Assembly: GCA_001430745.1 (NCBI GenBank)
Contig: KQ481967.1
Location: 361,759-425,758, forward strand
Reading direction: 5' to 3'
DNA length: 64,000 nt
DNA from: Auxenochlorella pyrenoidosa
Taxonomy: Eukaryota > Chlorophyta > Trebouxiophyceae > Chlorellales > Chlorellaceae
The stretch's first letter is position 1, and every line of letters starts with the position of its first letter. Shown one piece after another: positions 29,750 through 40,095 of this stretch. Below the pieces are notes generated by a model. The model saw nothing but the letters and a program-made list of their open reading frames with translations, had not been told where the DNA came from and searched no databases. The translations under genes and the position numbers were made by a program.

Positions 29750-30291
29750 GGCGCCAGACGCAGGGCGCGTGCCAAGCAGGAGCTCTGGGTTTTGTTGCGA
29801 ATGTTGCCTTTAGGTGGTGCCTCTGTGGAATGTTTTTTTAAAGCCGAGAATAGAGGCCCACCTGACCAGAACCTCTCTGCATCGGGCCGGAAGGAATACC
29901 GCCAAACTGCTCAGCGTGTCACCCATGCTGCTTGCAAGATGTTCATCTCTCCCAGCCATGTAGCGCTGCCTGTGGCCGCTGCCACTGAACAAGTCTGCTG
30001 TGTGCTCCCTTTGCAACTGTCCTCGCTTGTGTCATCCCATAAATTTCAGATAATTTTTCCCTGAGTGCGTGCGTTTGAATGCAAGAAGCAGGGTTGCGAG
30101 CGCAAGTAAGATGAGGCAGTGGAAGGGTGGCGGCAGCGTTCTAAGCAGCAGGCGGTGGTCATGCCCAGCAGGTCATGCCACGCCTGTGCCGAGGACAAGG
30201 CGGCTCCGAATTTTTATACACGTCGAGATTGCAGATTTTCAGTCCTACAAGCGAGCTCCGCCAGTGCTGCCAAAGAGAGAGCGGTCGCGCA
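29750..30291. other. Intergenic region, 3' flank of HCC2-like gene and promoter of AIRIM-like gene
   Basis: About 540 bases between two plus-strand genes. No coding potential recognised; some A+T-rich patches near 29830 and 30040. Confidence 0.45.
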
Positions 30292-31603
30292 ATGGCTTCT
30301 GGCAAAACGCTAGAGAGGCTGCGCCAGATGTACTCGAAAGTTGATGTTGAGGTGAAGCACTGGAATGCGCTGCAGGTGCGGCTCGTAACCGAGAGCGCCC
30401 GCAACCAGGGCCCCCAACGCGCCTCCCGCTGCCGCCGCCTGCTGCCGCGTCTCTGCTACCTGCGGCCCCTGATTGCCCTGCATTCCCTGCCGCCGCCCAG
30501 CAGGAGCGATCCCTGTCGCTGCTGGGGACCATCGCCAACATTGCGGCGCGCCTGCCGGCGCTGGAAGACCCGTCGGCGTATGGAGCCCTGCCCGCCGCTG
30601 CAGCCGCCCCCGGCTTCCAGCAGCGGCTGTTTGCCAAGCAGCTGGCAGCGATGGACGAGCTCATAGTGCAGCTGCAGGGCTGCCTGGTGGACATGCAGGT
30701 GTGCGGCTGCGGCGGCCCTGGCAGGGCTAAACCTGCAGCCATGCTGACGCTGCATGTCTGCCCCGTCTCTTGCGCATGGCGTACTGCGCGGTGATGGTTA
30801 CGCGCCCTGCAGAGCACCCCTGCAACTCCCTCCCTGTGCCCGTAGGCGGCGGTGGAAGGCATGGAGCGGCAGGCACAGCAGGCGCAGCGCTACGTGCAGC
30901 AGGAGCGGCTGCCGCCGGCGGTGCGCGCCGCCGCTGCGCCGCCCATCCCTTCAGTGGACGCGTGCCTGCGGGGACTGCAGGACATCTGGTGGGTGTGCGA
31001 GGGTGTGGGTGTGGATGCGGAGGAGCGCCCAGCGCGTCATAGCAGACCACCAGGGGCCCCGCCGGCAGGCATGCATGCAAAGGTGCATGCAGGCAAGCGT
31101 GCATGCAGGGAGTACGCATGCACGTCGGCGCCTGGGCCGTGCTGCTTGGCGGCCTGCATTGGTTGGGAGCACAGGACGTACAGCCTGGATCAAGCTGCAA
31201 GTGACACCTGTCGCCAGAGCACCTGCCCTTGCTTGCCTTGCAGCCGGATGTATGCAGAGGAGCTGCGGCTGAAGAATGCCTTGGTAGAGGAGGTGCGTGT
31301 GTGCATGGTGTGGTGTGACGTGGGGGTTGCATGTGGGGCCGTTTGCCGGGCAGGGCTTGTCAAGCTCGCAGGTGCGGCGGGCCTGCAGTCCTGGCCCAGG
31401 CAGCTGTGTGCCCCAAGGCGGCCCCCACGAGCACCTGCCTGCCATTGCTACCCGTACCGCTGCTGCAGGTGCGGTACGACGCATCGGAGGCAGACCTGCG
31501 CCAGGTGGCGGCCCTATTTGCGGCGCAGCTGCACGTCGAGGGAGGCCGGGTGGCAGACCTGCTGTACGTTGTGGCGGCAACCGAGGACCGGCGGCGGCTA
31601 TGA
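30292..31603 (+). CDS. AIRIM/C1orf109-like ribosome maturation factor
   Basis: Five exons (30292-30375, 30501-30698, 30846-30988, 31244-31292, 31469-31603) join to 202 mostly helical residues. Segments in order: KVDVEVKHWNALQ, ERSLSLLGTIANIAARLPAL, LFAKQLAAMDELIVQLQG, PSVDACLRGLQDI, RMYAEELRLKNALVEEVRY and DLRQVAALFAAQLHVEGG. This order and the PSV...LQDI...Y...LK block match my memory of human C1orf109 (AIRIM), which works with the AFG2/SPATA5 AAA ATPases to recycle factors from pre-60S ribosomal particles. If so the protein acts in the nucleolus and cytoplasm on the large subunit. The second exon has a CAGCAG tandem acceptor, so one glutamine may be optional. Similarity is modest and recalled, not searched. 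Confidence 0.62.
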
Positions 31604-32357
31604 CGTTGCGTGGCAACGCACCTTTGACTGGCCAAAGACTGAGATGGGAGAAATGTTGCAAGCCCGAGGGCCGGCCTCGCAGCTGCAGCCGAGGCGCCAC
31701 TCTCTGACCCATCGACCCATCGATGCCCTCTCCATGCAACGCTGCTGCTGAAGCTCGTGTCAACCAAGCAGCTGTCCATCCATCCCGTGCATTACCTGGT
31801 AAAACCCTCGTCAAACATACTTTTGATTTGCGATGAGCGACAGAAGGCACTGAGAATGGGAGTGAAATATTTGAACTGGAGCAAGAAGCAAACAGGGCAA
31901 GAGGAGCTCGCTGCAGCGCCAATTGGCTGTCTGCGGTTGCAATATCACACTTTACTACTCCATTGCCGATGATTCGCCCGGAAACACCGTCAAACTTGCC
32001 AAGTCCCCTTCCTTGCACGGCAGGCCCAGCACGCTGGGGAGGATCAAGCCCTTGCAAGCTCAGCAGACGCTTGTATAGAAGCGCGCCACGATGGCCGAGC
32101 TGCTCGAGCACGCCAGCCAATATGAGGCGCACGCCTCCACCCCGCCTTTAGCCACCGCCAGGCAAGCTCAGCCGCGCAGAGCGCGCGCTCGGTTGTGCGC
32201 ACGTAATCTTTGGATGCAGCCAAGCATGCATGCTGCGCGGATAGGGTCGGCCGGGGGGCCAACACAGGTTGGCAGGCAGTGGCGGCACTGAGCGTCGGCT
32301 TCAGTCGGCAGTGTCCTCCCCGGCCGCCTTTCAGCAGACAGCCTCCCAGCCGCCTCG
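31604..32357. other. Intergenic region between AIRIM-like and SDR genes
   Basis: About 750 bases. ATG codons occur upstream (for example 32091) but their frames do not join the SDR. No gene recognised; it should contain the 3' UTR and the next promoter. Confidence 0.45.
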
Positions 32358-35217
32358 ATGCTCTGTGACAACCATATTCTACAAAAGGAGGTGCTCAACC
32401 AGCAGCTTCCACTGCCGCTTGCCTGCAGCAAGGACCCTGTGCTGGTGCGGAACCGGCTGCAGGGGCGCCTGTGCGTGGTGGGAGGTGCGCCCGCTGCCCA
32501 GCCTCCTGCCGCCTCGCCCTCGCGGCCCTCCATTGCCTCTTGATCCAGTACTGCATGCTTGATTTTGGTGCCCCAGTGCGCACCAGTTGCCTTGGAGGGA
32601 CTGCCTTCCCCCTCGGCGCGTGGTGAGTGTCCTGCCTGTTGACGCATGCCTGTGGCATCACCCGCAGCCGCCGCTGAACTGCCTGTGACATGCCGCTCTC
32701 TCCCACTTCCTGACCGCCAGGCGCCAGCGGCATCGTGGGCAGCGGCATCAGCAGGCAGCTGCTGATGGAGGGGGCAAAGGTGGTTGCGCTGCTGCGGCGC
32801 GACGACCAGGCGGCGGGGCTGCTCAAGGAGTGCGCAGGTGGGCAGGCAGAGGGCAGGCGAGGGCGCCGGGCAGCTCTGCAAGAGTCCACCGCATGACCCC
32901 ATGGATGCGCGGATGGGCAACAGGTCCCGCCGCGTGGAGCACCCTGCAATGAAGCTCAAGCTGCCCGCGCCGCCGAGGTCGGCGCCCGCCGCCGGCCCAC
33001 CACGTGCCTGAGCGCCCCGTGTTCCCATCTGCGCAGGCGCCCCCACCGAAAACCTGGTGCCCATGGTGGTTGAGGATGTCTCGAAGGAGGACCAGTGCCG
33101 GCGGTTTGTGGAGGCCCTGGTCGCAGAGCACGGCCCCATCGACCACGCTGTCAGCTGCTTTGGCGCCTGGTGGAGCGGAGGCAAGTCGCGCCCCTGGCAT
33201 GCCGCTCACCAGAGCAGGGGGGAGGGATGCACCTGGGAGATTGGTTTGCACACTCGCTTTGGAAATTCTTTCTTGTGCTTCCCCGCCTTGCTTGGCTGCA
33301 TTGCAGCTGTGCGTGCCCGCCTGCCCGCCTGCCCATGTCAGCTGCACGCACCAGCAGAGTAGGCGTGTTGAGCGGGGTGATGAGCCAAACACAGCGTGAG
33401 CCGCTGCGCCCGCGTGGCGCTCGGCACCCTGTGAGCGCTACAATTCGATTAGTCTTACTGACCGCTCCCATGCGCTATGCACCAGCAGGCAGCCTGCCGG
33501 CTTGCGCCCTGCATTGCAACCCACTCCCAGCCGCTGTGCTGCACTGCATACATCCTGCCAAATACAGGGCCACTACACAAGCTACTGCCCAGCCTCTTTT
33601 CCTGGAGTCGAACAACGCTGTGCGCCGCCTCCCTGTGACCCTCGGTGCCGCCCCCTCGGCGCTCCCCACCTGCAGGCGTGCTGACGGAGCAGACGTATGA
33701 GGAGTTCAGCCGCGTGATTGCCAACTTTGCGGGCAGCCACTTCACGTTCAGGTGTGTGATTGGTCGAGGGGATTTTATGAGCCTCCTCCTGAGCCGGGAC
33801 CACTGGCAGTGGCGCGGCCTGCTTGCTTGTGCCAGCCCACATTGCCTTGCCACAGCATCGCTCGCTGTGTGCGCACGGGGGCAGGGGGCTGCCTGGTTCA
33901 CCAGCCCACTGGTCCCCCTGCCATCTGCCTCCACGTTGCCCACCGCTTTGCCTCCCTTGGCAAGCGCGAGCTGCCGTGGGTGGGGCAGCCGCCTTGCAAG
34001 CCCTCGCATGCCACTGTACAGGCATCACAAACGGACCCCCCCCCCCCCCTCCGCAGCAAGTACGTCCTGCCGCAGATGAAGCAGTCGCCCACCAGCAGCT
34101 TTTTGTACATCACCGGCGGCGTGGGTGAGTGGGGCAGCAGGCTGCTCTACTGCCTCCACCTGCCTCCCTTCTCCTTTGAAGGCTCCCTGTGCTCTCCCTG
34201 TATGCATTGCCCGCCGCTGTCTGGACGGTTCTCGCGGGCGCGCTCCCCACGCCTTCTTTGCCAGCAACGCAAACACACACCAGCTTGTGCGTTGCCCCCG
34301 CCTCTGCTTCCATTCCTTGCCAGCGGCGCGGAGCCTTAATGAGCTCGTGCTGCAGCCTCAGCTCTCAAGGTTTACACCCCGGCCTCCCCCCCACCGCCCT
34401 TCACAACAGGCCACCGCGTGCTGTCTGCCGACTCGGGCCTGGCCACCGTGGGTGGCGCCGCCCTGTACGGCATCGTGCGGGCGGCGCAGGCGCAGTACGC
34501 AAACGTGCCGCCCCGCATCAATGAGCTGCGCATCTATGCCCTCGTCACGCGCCACGGAGGTGGGTGCAGGCGCCAGCAGTGCACTGCCCCACCAGCCGCC
34601 CTGATGCGCTGCCCTCGCTGTGGCCAGCGCTGGTCCTTCAGGCGCCGCGCTCATGCGCCCGCCCGCAGCTGCCCCCTGCCTGCCCGGCGCCTTGGGTTTG
34701 GCCGGTGTGGGCGCTGCAGCGCCCTCGCTGGGTGTGCCTTGTCTGCATGCCCCCCTCATGCTCCTTCCCAAGCTCGCACGCACAACGCTGCACCCCTCCC
34801 TGCTGCTGCAGAGACCCCTCGATACGACAGCCACTTTGTGCAGGGCCTGCGCGCACACAGCAACCGCAAGATTGGTGAGCGCACGCAGCAGCTCGCTGTG
34901 TGCACCCGCCTGCCTGCGGGGCTCCCCATGCAATTCTGGTCCCTGCGAGTGCATGCTCAACCGCTCCGCTCTCCTTCCCGCCCTGTGTTCCCTGCCATGT
35001 GCGCTGCTGCTGCCAAGTGTTGTTGCCTGTTTGCCGCCGCCCGGAGGTGCTGGCAGCCTCCCCTGGCTCCCCGCCCCTTCATAGCTGCTGGTTGGCTCTT
35101 TCGTTGGAACCTGCAGGTAACCTGGCTGCCGAGGCGCTGGTGTCTGCGGGGCCGGACGAGCGCACGGATGTGACGAGCGAGCGGCTCGACGGCGTTATGT
35201 TAATGGTCGGAGACTGA
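32358..35217 (+). CDS. Short-chain dehydrogenase/reductase family protein hosting a snoRNA
   Basis: Eight exons (32358-32484, 32721-32837, 33037-33180, 33676-33751, 34057-34124, 34410-34559, 34812-34874, 35117-35217) close exactly to 281 residues. The cofactor site is VVGGASGIVGSGISRQLLME, followed by VVALLRRDD, IDHAVSCFGAWWSGG, SSFLYITGGVGHRVL, and the active-site region ALYGIVRAAQAQY, where the YxxxK motif reads YGIVR (arginine instead of lysine). The last part (YALVTRHGETPRYDSHF) is family-variable. Substrate unknown; no targeting peptide obvious. Intron 3 (33181-33675) has a GC donor (GGAG/GCAAGT) and carries a C/D-box snoRNA on the same strand. Confidence 0.85.
33371..33466 (+). ncRNA. 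Intronic C/D-box snoRNA, copy 2
   Basis: Paralogue of the element at 9580-9675, also 96 bases and also in the sense strand of its host intron. Stem arm AGCGG (33371-33375) pairs with CCGCT (33462-33466); C box GTGATGA is at 33377-33383 and D box CTGA at 33458-33461. Relative to copy 1 the outer stem pair changed from G-C to A-T on both sides, a compensatory substitution, while the guide TACAATTCGATTAGTCTTA is unchanged. Most differences between copies fall in the internal hairpin (about 33402-33425). It lies 190 bases from the 5' splice site and 209 from the 3' splice site of a GC-AG intron. Confidence 0.82.
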
Positions 35218-36133
35218 TGTCGCCCAGATGTGCCAGCCCCAACCCGAAGATGCGCACGCCTGAACACAACCCCTCTAGCTCGGGCTGCAAGGCCGGGCCC
35301 TATCAAACCATGTCTTCCCCTGGGAAGAAGCTCGGCAAGCCTGCGAGCCCACCTGGCGCGTCTTGGACCAACCCACTGCTAACAACAGCCGCACTGAATG
35401 TTTCATGCGGGGCGGCAGGCCTGATACTGCTCGCCTCCCCACCCTGCCAGCTGCTCCCACCTGTTCCTTTTGCCCTCCGCCGCCCCATGCTTGTGCCCAA
35501 TATGCTTTTCTTTCAACCGATTCCTCGCTTGTACGCCATTCTGGACTCACGCCAGCATTTTGGAGAGCAGGCATGCCGCTAGATGTCTGGTACAGGGCAC
35601 ATGCTGGCACGCAACCTAAGGTCCTGTGCCCCTGTTGATGCTGGAGGGGCACATCATGCGGCAGGTTTGACGACGGGCGGCAGGGAAGAATGCGGCCTGC
35701 TGCTGTATATGTGATGCTGTGTGCATTGAGTTGAGATGGCAGAGGTTGAGATGGCAGAGCATGCGTGCTGTGCCACGGCGCAGGCCCCTGACTAGGACAG
35801 AAGGCAGGATGGCATGCCTCTGCGGGCATGCAGTGCTTTGGATGCCATCTATAGGCTTGATGCACGCTGTGCCAATACACTCTGCAAGCAGAGGAGTTCA
35901 CTTTTGCTTTCTCGGTCTTGCTGCTGCTGAAGAACCCATCTGCCGCCGCCTGGCAGAGCATGGTTGCCAGCATGCATGCATGTTGGCGGCGCCCTGGTTC
36001 GACTCACAATCGTCGTAGACACCAATCGAGCTGCGACTGGGAACCGCGGAATTCCCTTTAGCGGAGAACCGATCGCGCTTTGTCGACTTCGCTGCGCTAC
36101 CCAAATTTGCGACTGTTCATCGACATCGAACCA
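35218..36133. other. Intergenic region upstream of NOM1
   Basis: About 920 bases. A 232-codon open frame runs on the minus strand (35275-35973) but has no recognisable domain, an odd composition and no splice partners, so it is not called. NOM1 promoter and SDR 3' UTR are expected here. Confidence 0.45.
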
Positions 36134-39100
36134 ATGTTTGGAGGCCGAAGAGGCGGCAGGGGCCGAGGGCAAGGAGACGGCAGCGGGGGTCGGCACGGCC
36201 CTCGCCTGCCCGTGAAGCTGACGAAGGAACTGTTTGGCGATGCGGCAGGAGGAGGCCGGGGCAGGTCCAAGAGCCTGCCGCGCAAGGAGCGGCGAAGAGC
36301 AGAGCGCGAGGTTCGGAGAGGTGGCGGCAGCAGTGGCGGCGGCAGTGGCAGCGGCCGTGACCGTGGCGGCGGCCGCGGCCGTGGCCGTGGCCGTGGCGAC
36401 GGCAACCGGGAGCAGCAGCAGGCGGGCAGCAGGGATGCCAGGGGCGCCAAGGGCGGCGACGGCCCGGCTGCCAAGCGGCAACGCCTGAGCGGCCCCTCAG
36501 GCATCGGCAGGGGCAGCAAGTTCGGCAAGCTGCTGCCGTCACACCTGCAGGTGCGCCCTGTCCTGCTTGGCCGCAGGCTTTGCTTCCTGCCTGTATGTAT
36601 GTTAGCCCGGCACCAGTTGACATGTCTTGCAGTGCCTTGCGGGCGTTGCGCCGCTGTCGCAGTGCCTTTCCCAGCATCCAGTTGCAGGGGGGTATGCCAA
36701 TGCTGCTCAATGCACGCCCGCAGGCAGGCACTGCCCTGAGCCTCCTGGGCTGGACCTGCAGCACCCGCCAGGGCTGCCGTGGCAGTTGCGTTGACCGCTT
36801 GCCCCTCAGTCAAACTCGCTCGTGGGTGCTGCAGGCGGACGGCGGGCACGACCCCGAGAAGGAGCTGCAGCGCCAGCTGGCCTCCAAGCTGGGCCTCAAA
36901 AAGGGCAAGACCAAGATGGGCGGCGACGACGGCCTGGATGAGTTCCTGGAGGGTGCGCCGGGGAGGGCTGCAAGGGAGGGCGATGGGGGCATGACGGCGC
37001 AGCGGCGTGCGTGCTCGGTAGGTGTGTGCCTGCAGGTGGCAGTGCTGGGTTGGTGCAGAGGGCTGCTGGCAAGCTGGCCTGCCGAGCAGCCGGCATCAGC
37101 TGTAGCCGGCAAGGCCAGCTCGGCATAACCTGGCTGCCAGTGCAGGTCATGTGCCTGGCAAGCCTGATCCGTTGTGCTGCATGCCGTGTCCTAGGCCAGA
37201 CTGCCCTTGCATGCAATCGGCGCTGAGCTCCCTCCCCGTTGCAGAGCTGGGCGGCATCGACGACCTCTTTGGCTCCGACTCGGAGGGCCTGCCAGCTGGC
37301 GGCGCAGGCAGGAAGCGCAGGCAGCCGGCAGGCGCAGAGCTGGGGGGCGGCGAGAGCGGCGATGAGCTGGCGAGCGGAGGCGAGGAGGAGGAGGACGAGG
37401 AGATGAGTGCAGAGGATGATGGGCTGGATGACCTGCTGGGCAGCAGCGGCTCAGAGGGGGAGGATGGAGGCAGCGGCGAAGAGGAGGAGGATGGCAGCAG
37501 CGGAGGAGGGGATGGCGAAGGCAGCGGGGGCAAGCAGGGCGGCAGCAGCAATGAGGACAGCCTTCTAGCAGGGCAGGACTCTGAAGAGGGTGAGGAGGAG
37601 GCGGAGGAGGGAGATGCAGACTTGCTTGGCAGCGACGAGGGGGAGGATGGCGAAGAGGACGAGGAGGAAGACGAGGAGGCAGGGGCTCAGCAGCACAAGC
37701 GGCAGCGCCAGAGACAGCTGGGCTACGGCAGCAGCGACGAGGAGGAGGCAGAGGATGATGGAGAGGGCAGCAGCAGTGATGACGAAGAGGCGGGGCGGCA
37801 GCAGGCACAGCAGCAGCCGGCAGCGGTGGGGCGGTATGTGCCGCCCGCGGTGCGGAGGGCGGCCGAGGCAGCGGCTGGCAGCGGCGGCGGCGAGGCTGCC
37901 GCCCGAGTGGAGCGCCGCGTGAGGGGCCTGCTCAACCGCCTGGCTGAGGCAAACATTCAGGGCATTGTCAGGTGTGGCGTTGCAGCCGGAGGGTGGGAGC
38001 GCTGGGCGCCATGGACATGCAAGCAGAGGTGGAGGCGGCTGGCACGCGCATCTTGCTGCAATCTGCTGGTGCTGTGCAGTGCAGCTGGCAGCGCTTCAGC
38101 AGCGCTAGGTGTAGTGCTTCGTGACCCAGTGCTGAACAAATGCTCTGTCTTCGCCTTCGCTGGCAGTCTCCCCGCTGTTGAATGTGGGCTGGGCGGTGGG
38201 GCTGCACGGGCCCCTCGCTGCCCCCACCCACAGCTCACCCTTCCCTCGCTCCATCGCCTCTGCCCTCGCTCCCCACCGATCTGCAGCGACCTCGCCGGGC
38301 TGTACGAATCCGAGGGCCGGCGGCTGGTGAGCGATGCCGTGTGCGGCGAGCTGATTGCCGCGGCGGCGGAGGGGCCGCGTGCCTCGGACCGCTTTGCCGC
38401 CGTGACGGCCGCCGCGGTGGCGGGCCTGGCGGGCAGCGTGCGCGCCGCCGAGGTGCTGGCCAATTTCCTGTCCAGGTGAGGGCCCGGTGCTGCGCGTGCT
38501 TCGCTGTGTATGCGCTGCGCCACTTTGCGCGCCCTGCCCTGCCTTGGGCGCGTGCAGCAGGGGGGTCTGCGGCGCGCCGTCGGGGAGCTCCCTTCCGCAC
38601 CTGCTTGCAGCCCGGCCTGGGTCCCAGAGGCTGCCCTCTGGGTCCTTGGCTGCTCGGTGTGCCCCTTGCACGGGCCCCTTGCCTTTGCCAGGGCTTGCTC
38701 TGTCGGACCGGCCATGTCACTCGCCTGGCCGGGCCCCGTGCGCAGGCTGGGGGCGCGCCTCGAGGCGGGGGTAGCGAGCGGCGACACGCTGTGCTGCCAC
38801 AACCTGGCCATGGTGGCGGCCCAGCTGTACCTGGCGGGCGCGCTGCGCCCCGACCTTGTCCACAGCATGCTGGGCAGCTGGCGCGAGAGGTGAGCCGGAA
38901 AAGGTGGCACGGCAGGGCAGCCAGCGGCAGCTGGCCCGAGGGGGCGGCCAGTGGCAGCCGATGCGCGAGGGCCGAGCCTCTTCCAGCTATGCTCCACACC
39001 CCCTGCTGCACGGGTGCTGAGCAGCGGCGCGACAGTGCACGAGTTGCAGGTGCATGCGCCCACCCGTGGCAGCCCCAGCTCCTCGTTTTCCCCTCGAGAA

Positions 39101-40052
39101 TTGACTGTGCTGCGCACTGCAGGTTCACCGAGACGGATATCAGCATGATTGCAACGCTGCTGCATGCCTGCGGTCTGCAGCTCAGGGCAGGTGGGTGGGC
39201 GGGCAGCACGCTGTGCCGGTGCAGCAGCAGCCCCCGTGGGTGCGGCCGCTGGACCGGTTTTGGGGCCACGCCCCGCTGTAGTGCATGTTGCGTGTGCCCC
39301 GGCTGCTGGGTCGTGCCATGCCATCTGCACAGAGGTGCATGGTTCGCTGGGGCTGACAACGCTTGCCCCCTGCGCCCCCCCCCCGGCCTCCCCCGGCGCA
39401 GCCGACCCGGTGGCCATGAGGGAGTTTGTGGTGGCGGTGCACGCGCGGGCGGGCGAGGCGGGCAGTGCCGGCAGGCTCACCAAGCGCGCCCAGGTGCTGC
39501 TGGAGCTGGTGGTGGATGTGAAGAACAACAGGCAGGCCCAAAAGGGGGGGGGGGGGGTGCCTGGGGTCGCACCTGCCGGGTGTGCGCATGCTTGCTGGAA
39601 GATGGGGCCTGGGGATGGTGGAAAGGAGGTGGGGGCTGGGGGGGGCCAAACCGGGGCGGCCATAGCATGCGACGGCTTAGGCCAAAGCCCAGCTGCTTTG
39701 CCAGCACGAAGCAGGGAGCAGGCCCGGTCCTCCAGGGCTCAGCCATCCAGCTGTGCACCCTGCTCCCCGCCTGCAGGCGGCGCGAGGACGCGAAGCGCCG
39801 CGTGGTGGAGCTGGGCCCAGCCGTGGGCAAGTGGCTCAAGGCCAGCGGCGCCGCAGACGTGGCCATTGGCGGCATCGCCTGGGGCAAGGTGCTGCAGCCC
39901 AACAAGAAGGTGGGGCTCAGGCTGCTCGCCAGCTCTGGAAGTGACCTGTAGGTGATGGCGGCCCCACAAGATGCTGCTGCGTCGGCGCAAAGGGGCGGGG
40001 GGGTGGGAGTGGGCGTAGGGGGGAGGGGAGAAGGGCAGCCAAGGTGCCTAGA

Positions 40053-40095
<43 letters not shown>

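Noticed and set aside
33372..33470. The shared frame [15 protein letters not shown] seen at 33.4 kb and 9.6 kb as a conserved peptide
   Set aside because: It comes from the duplicated snoRNA sequence; box and stem conservation explain it better than coding.
35275..35973. 232-codon minus-strand open frame between SDR and NOM1 genes
   Set aside because: No domain, no splice context and a composition like translated UTR; not called as a gene.
37957..39951. Very long open frames on both strands (568 codons minus, 589 codons plus) over NOM1
   Set aside because: They are shadows of GC-rich coding sequence; the NOM1 exons with MIF4G motifs explain the region, and the long frames carry no recognisable domain.
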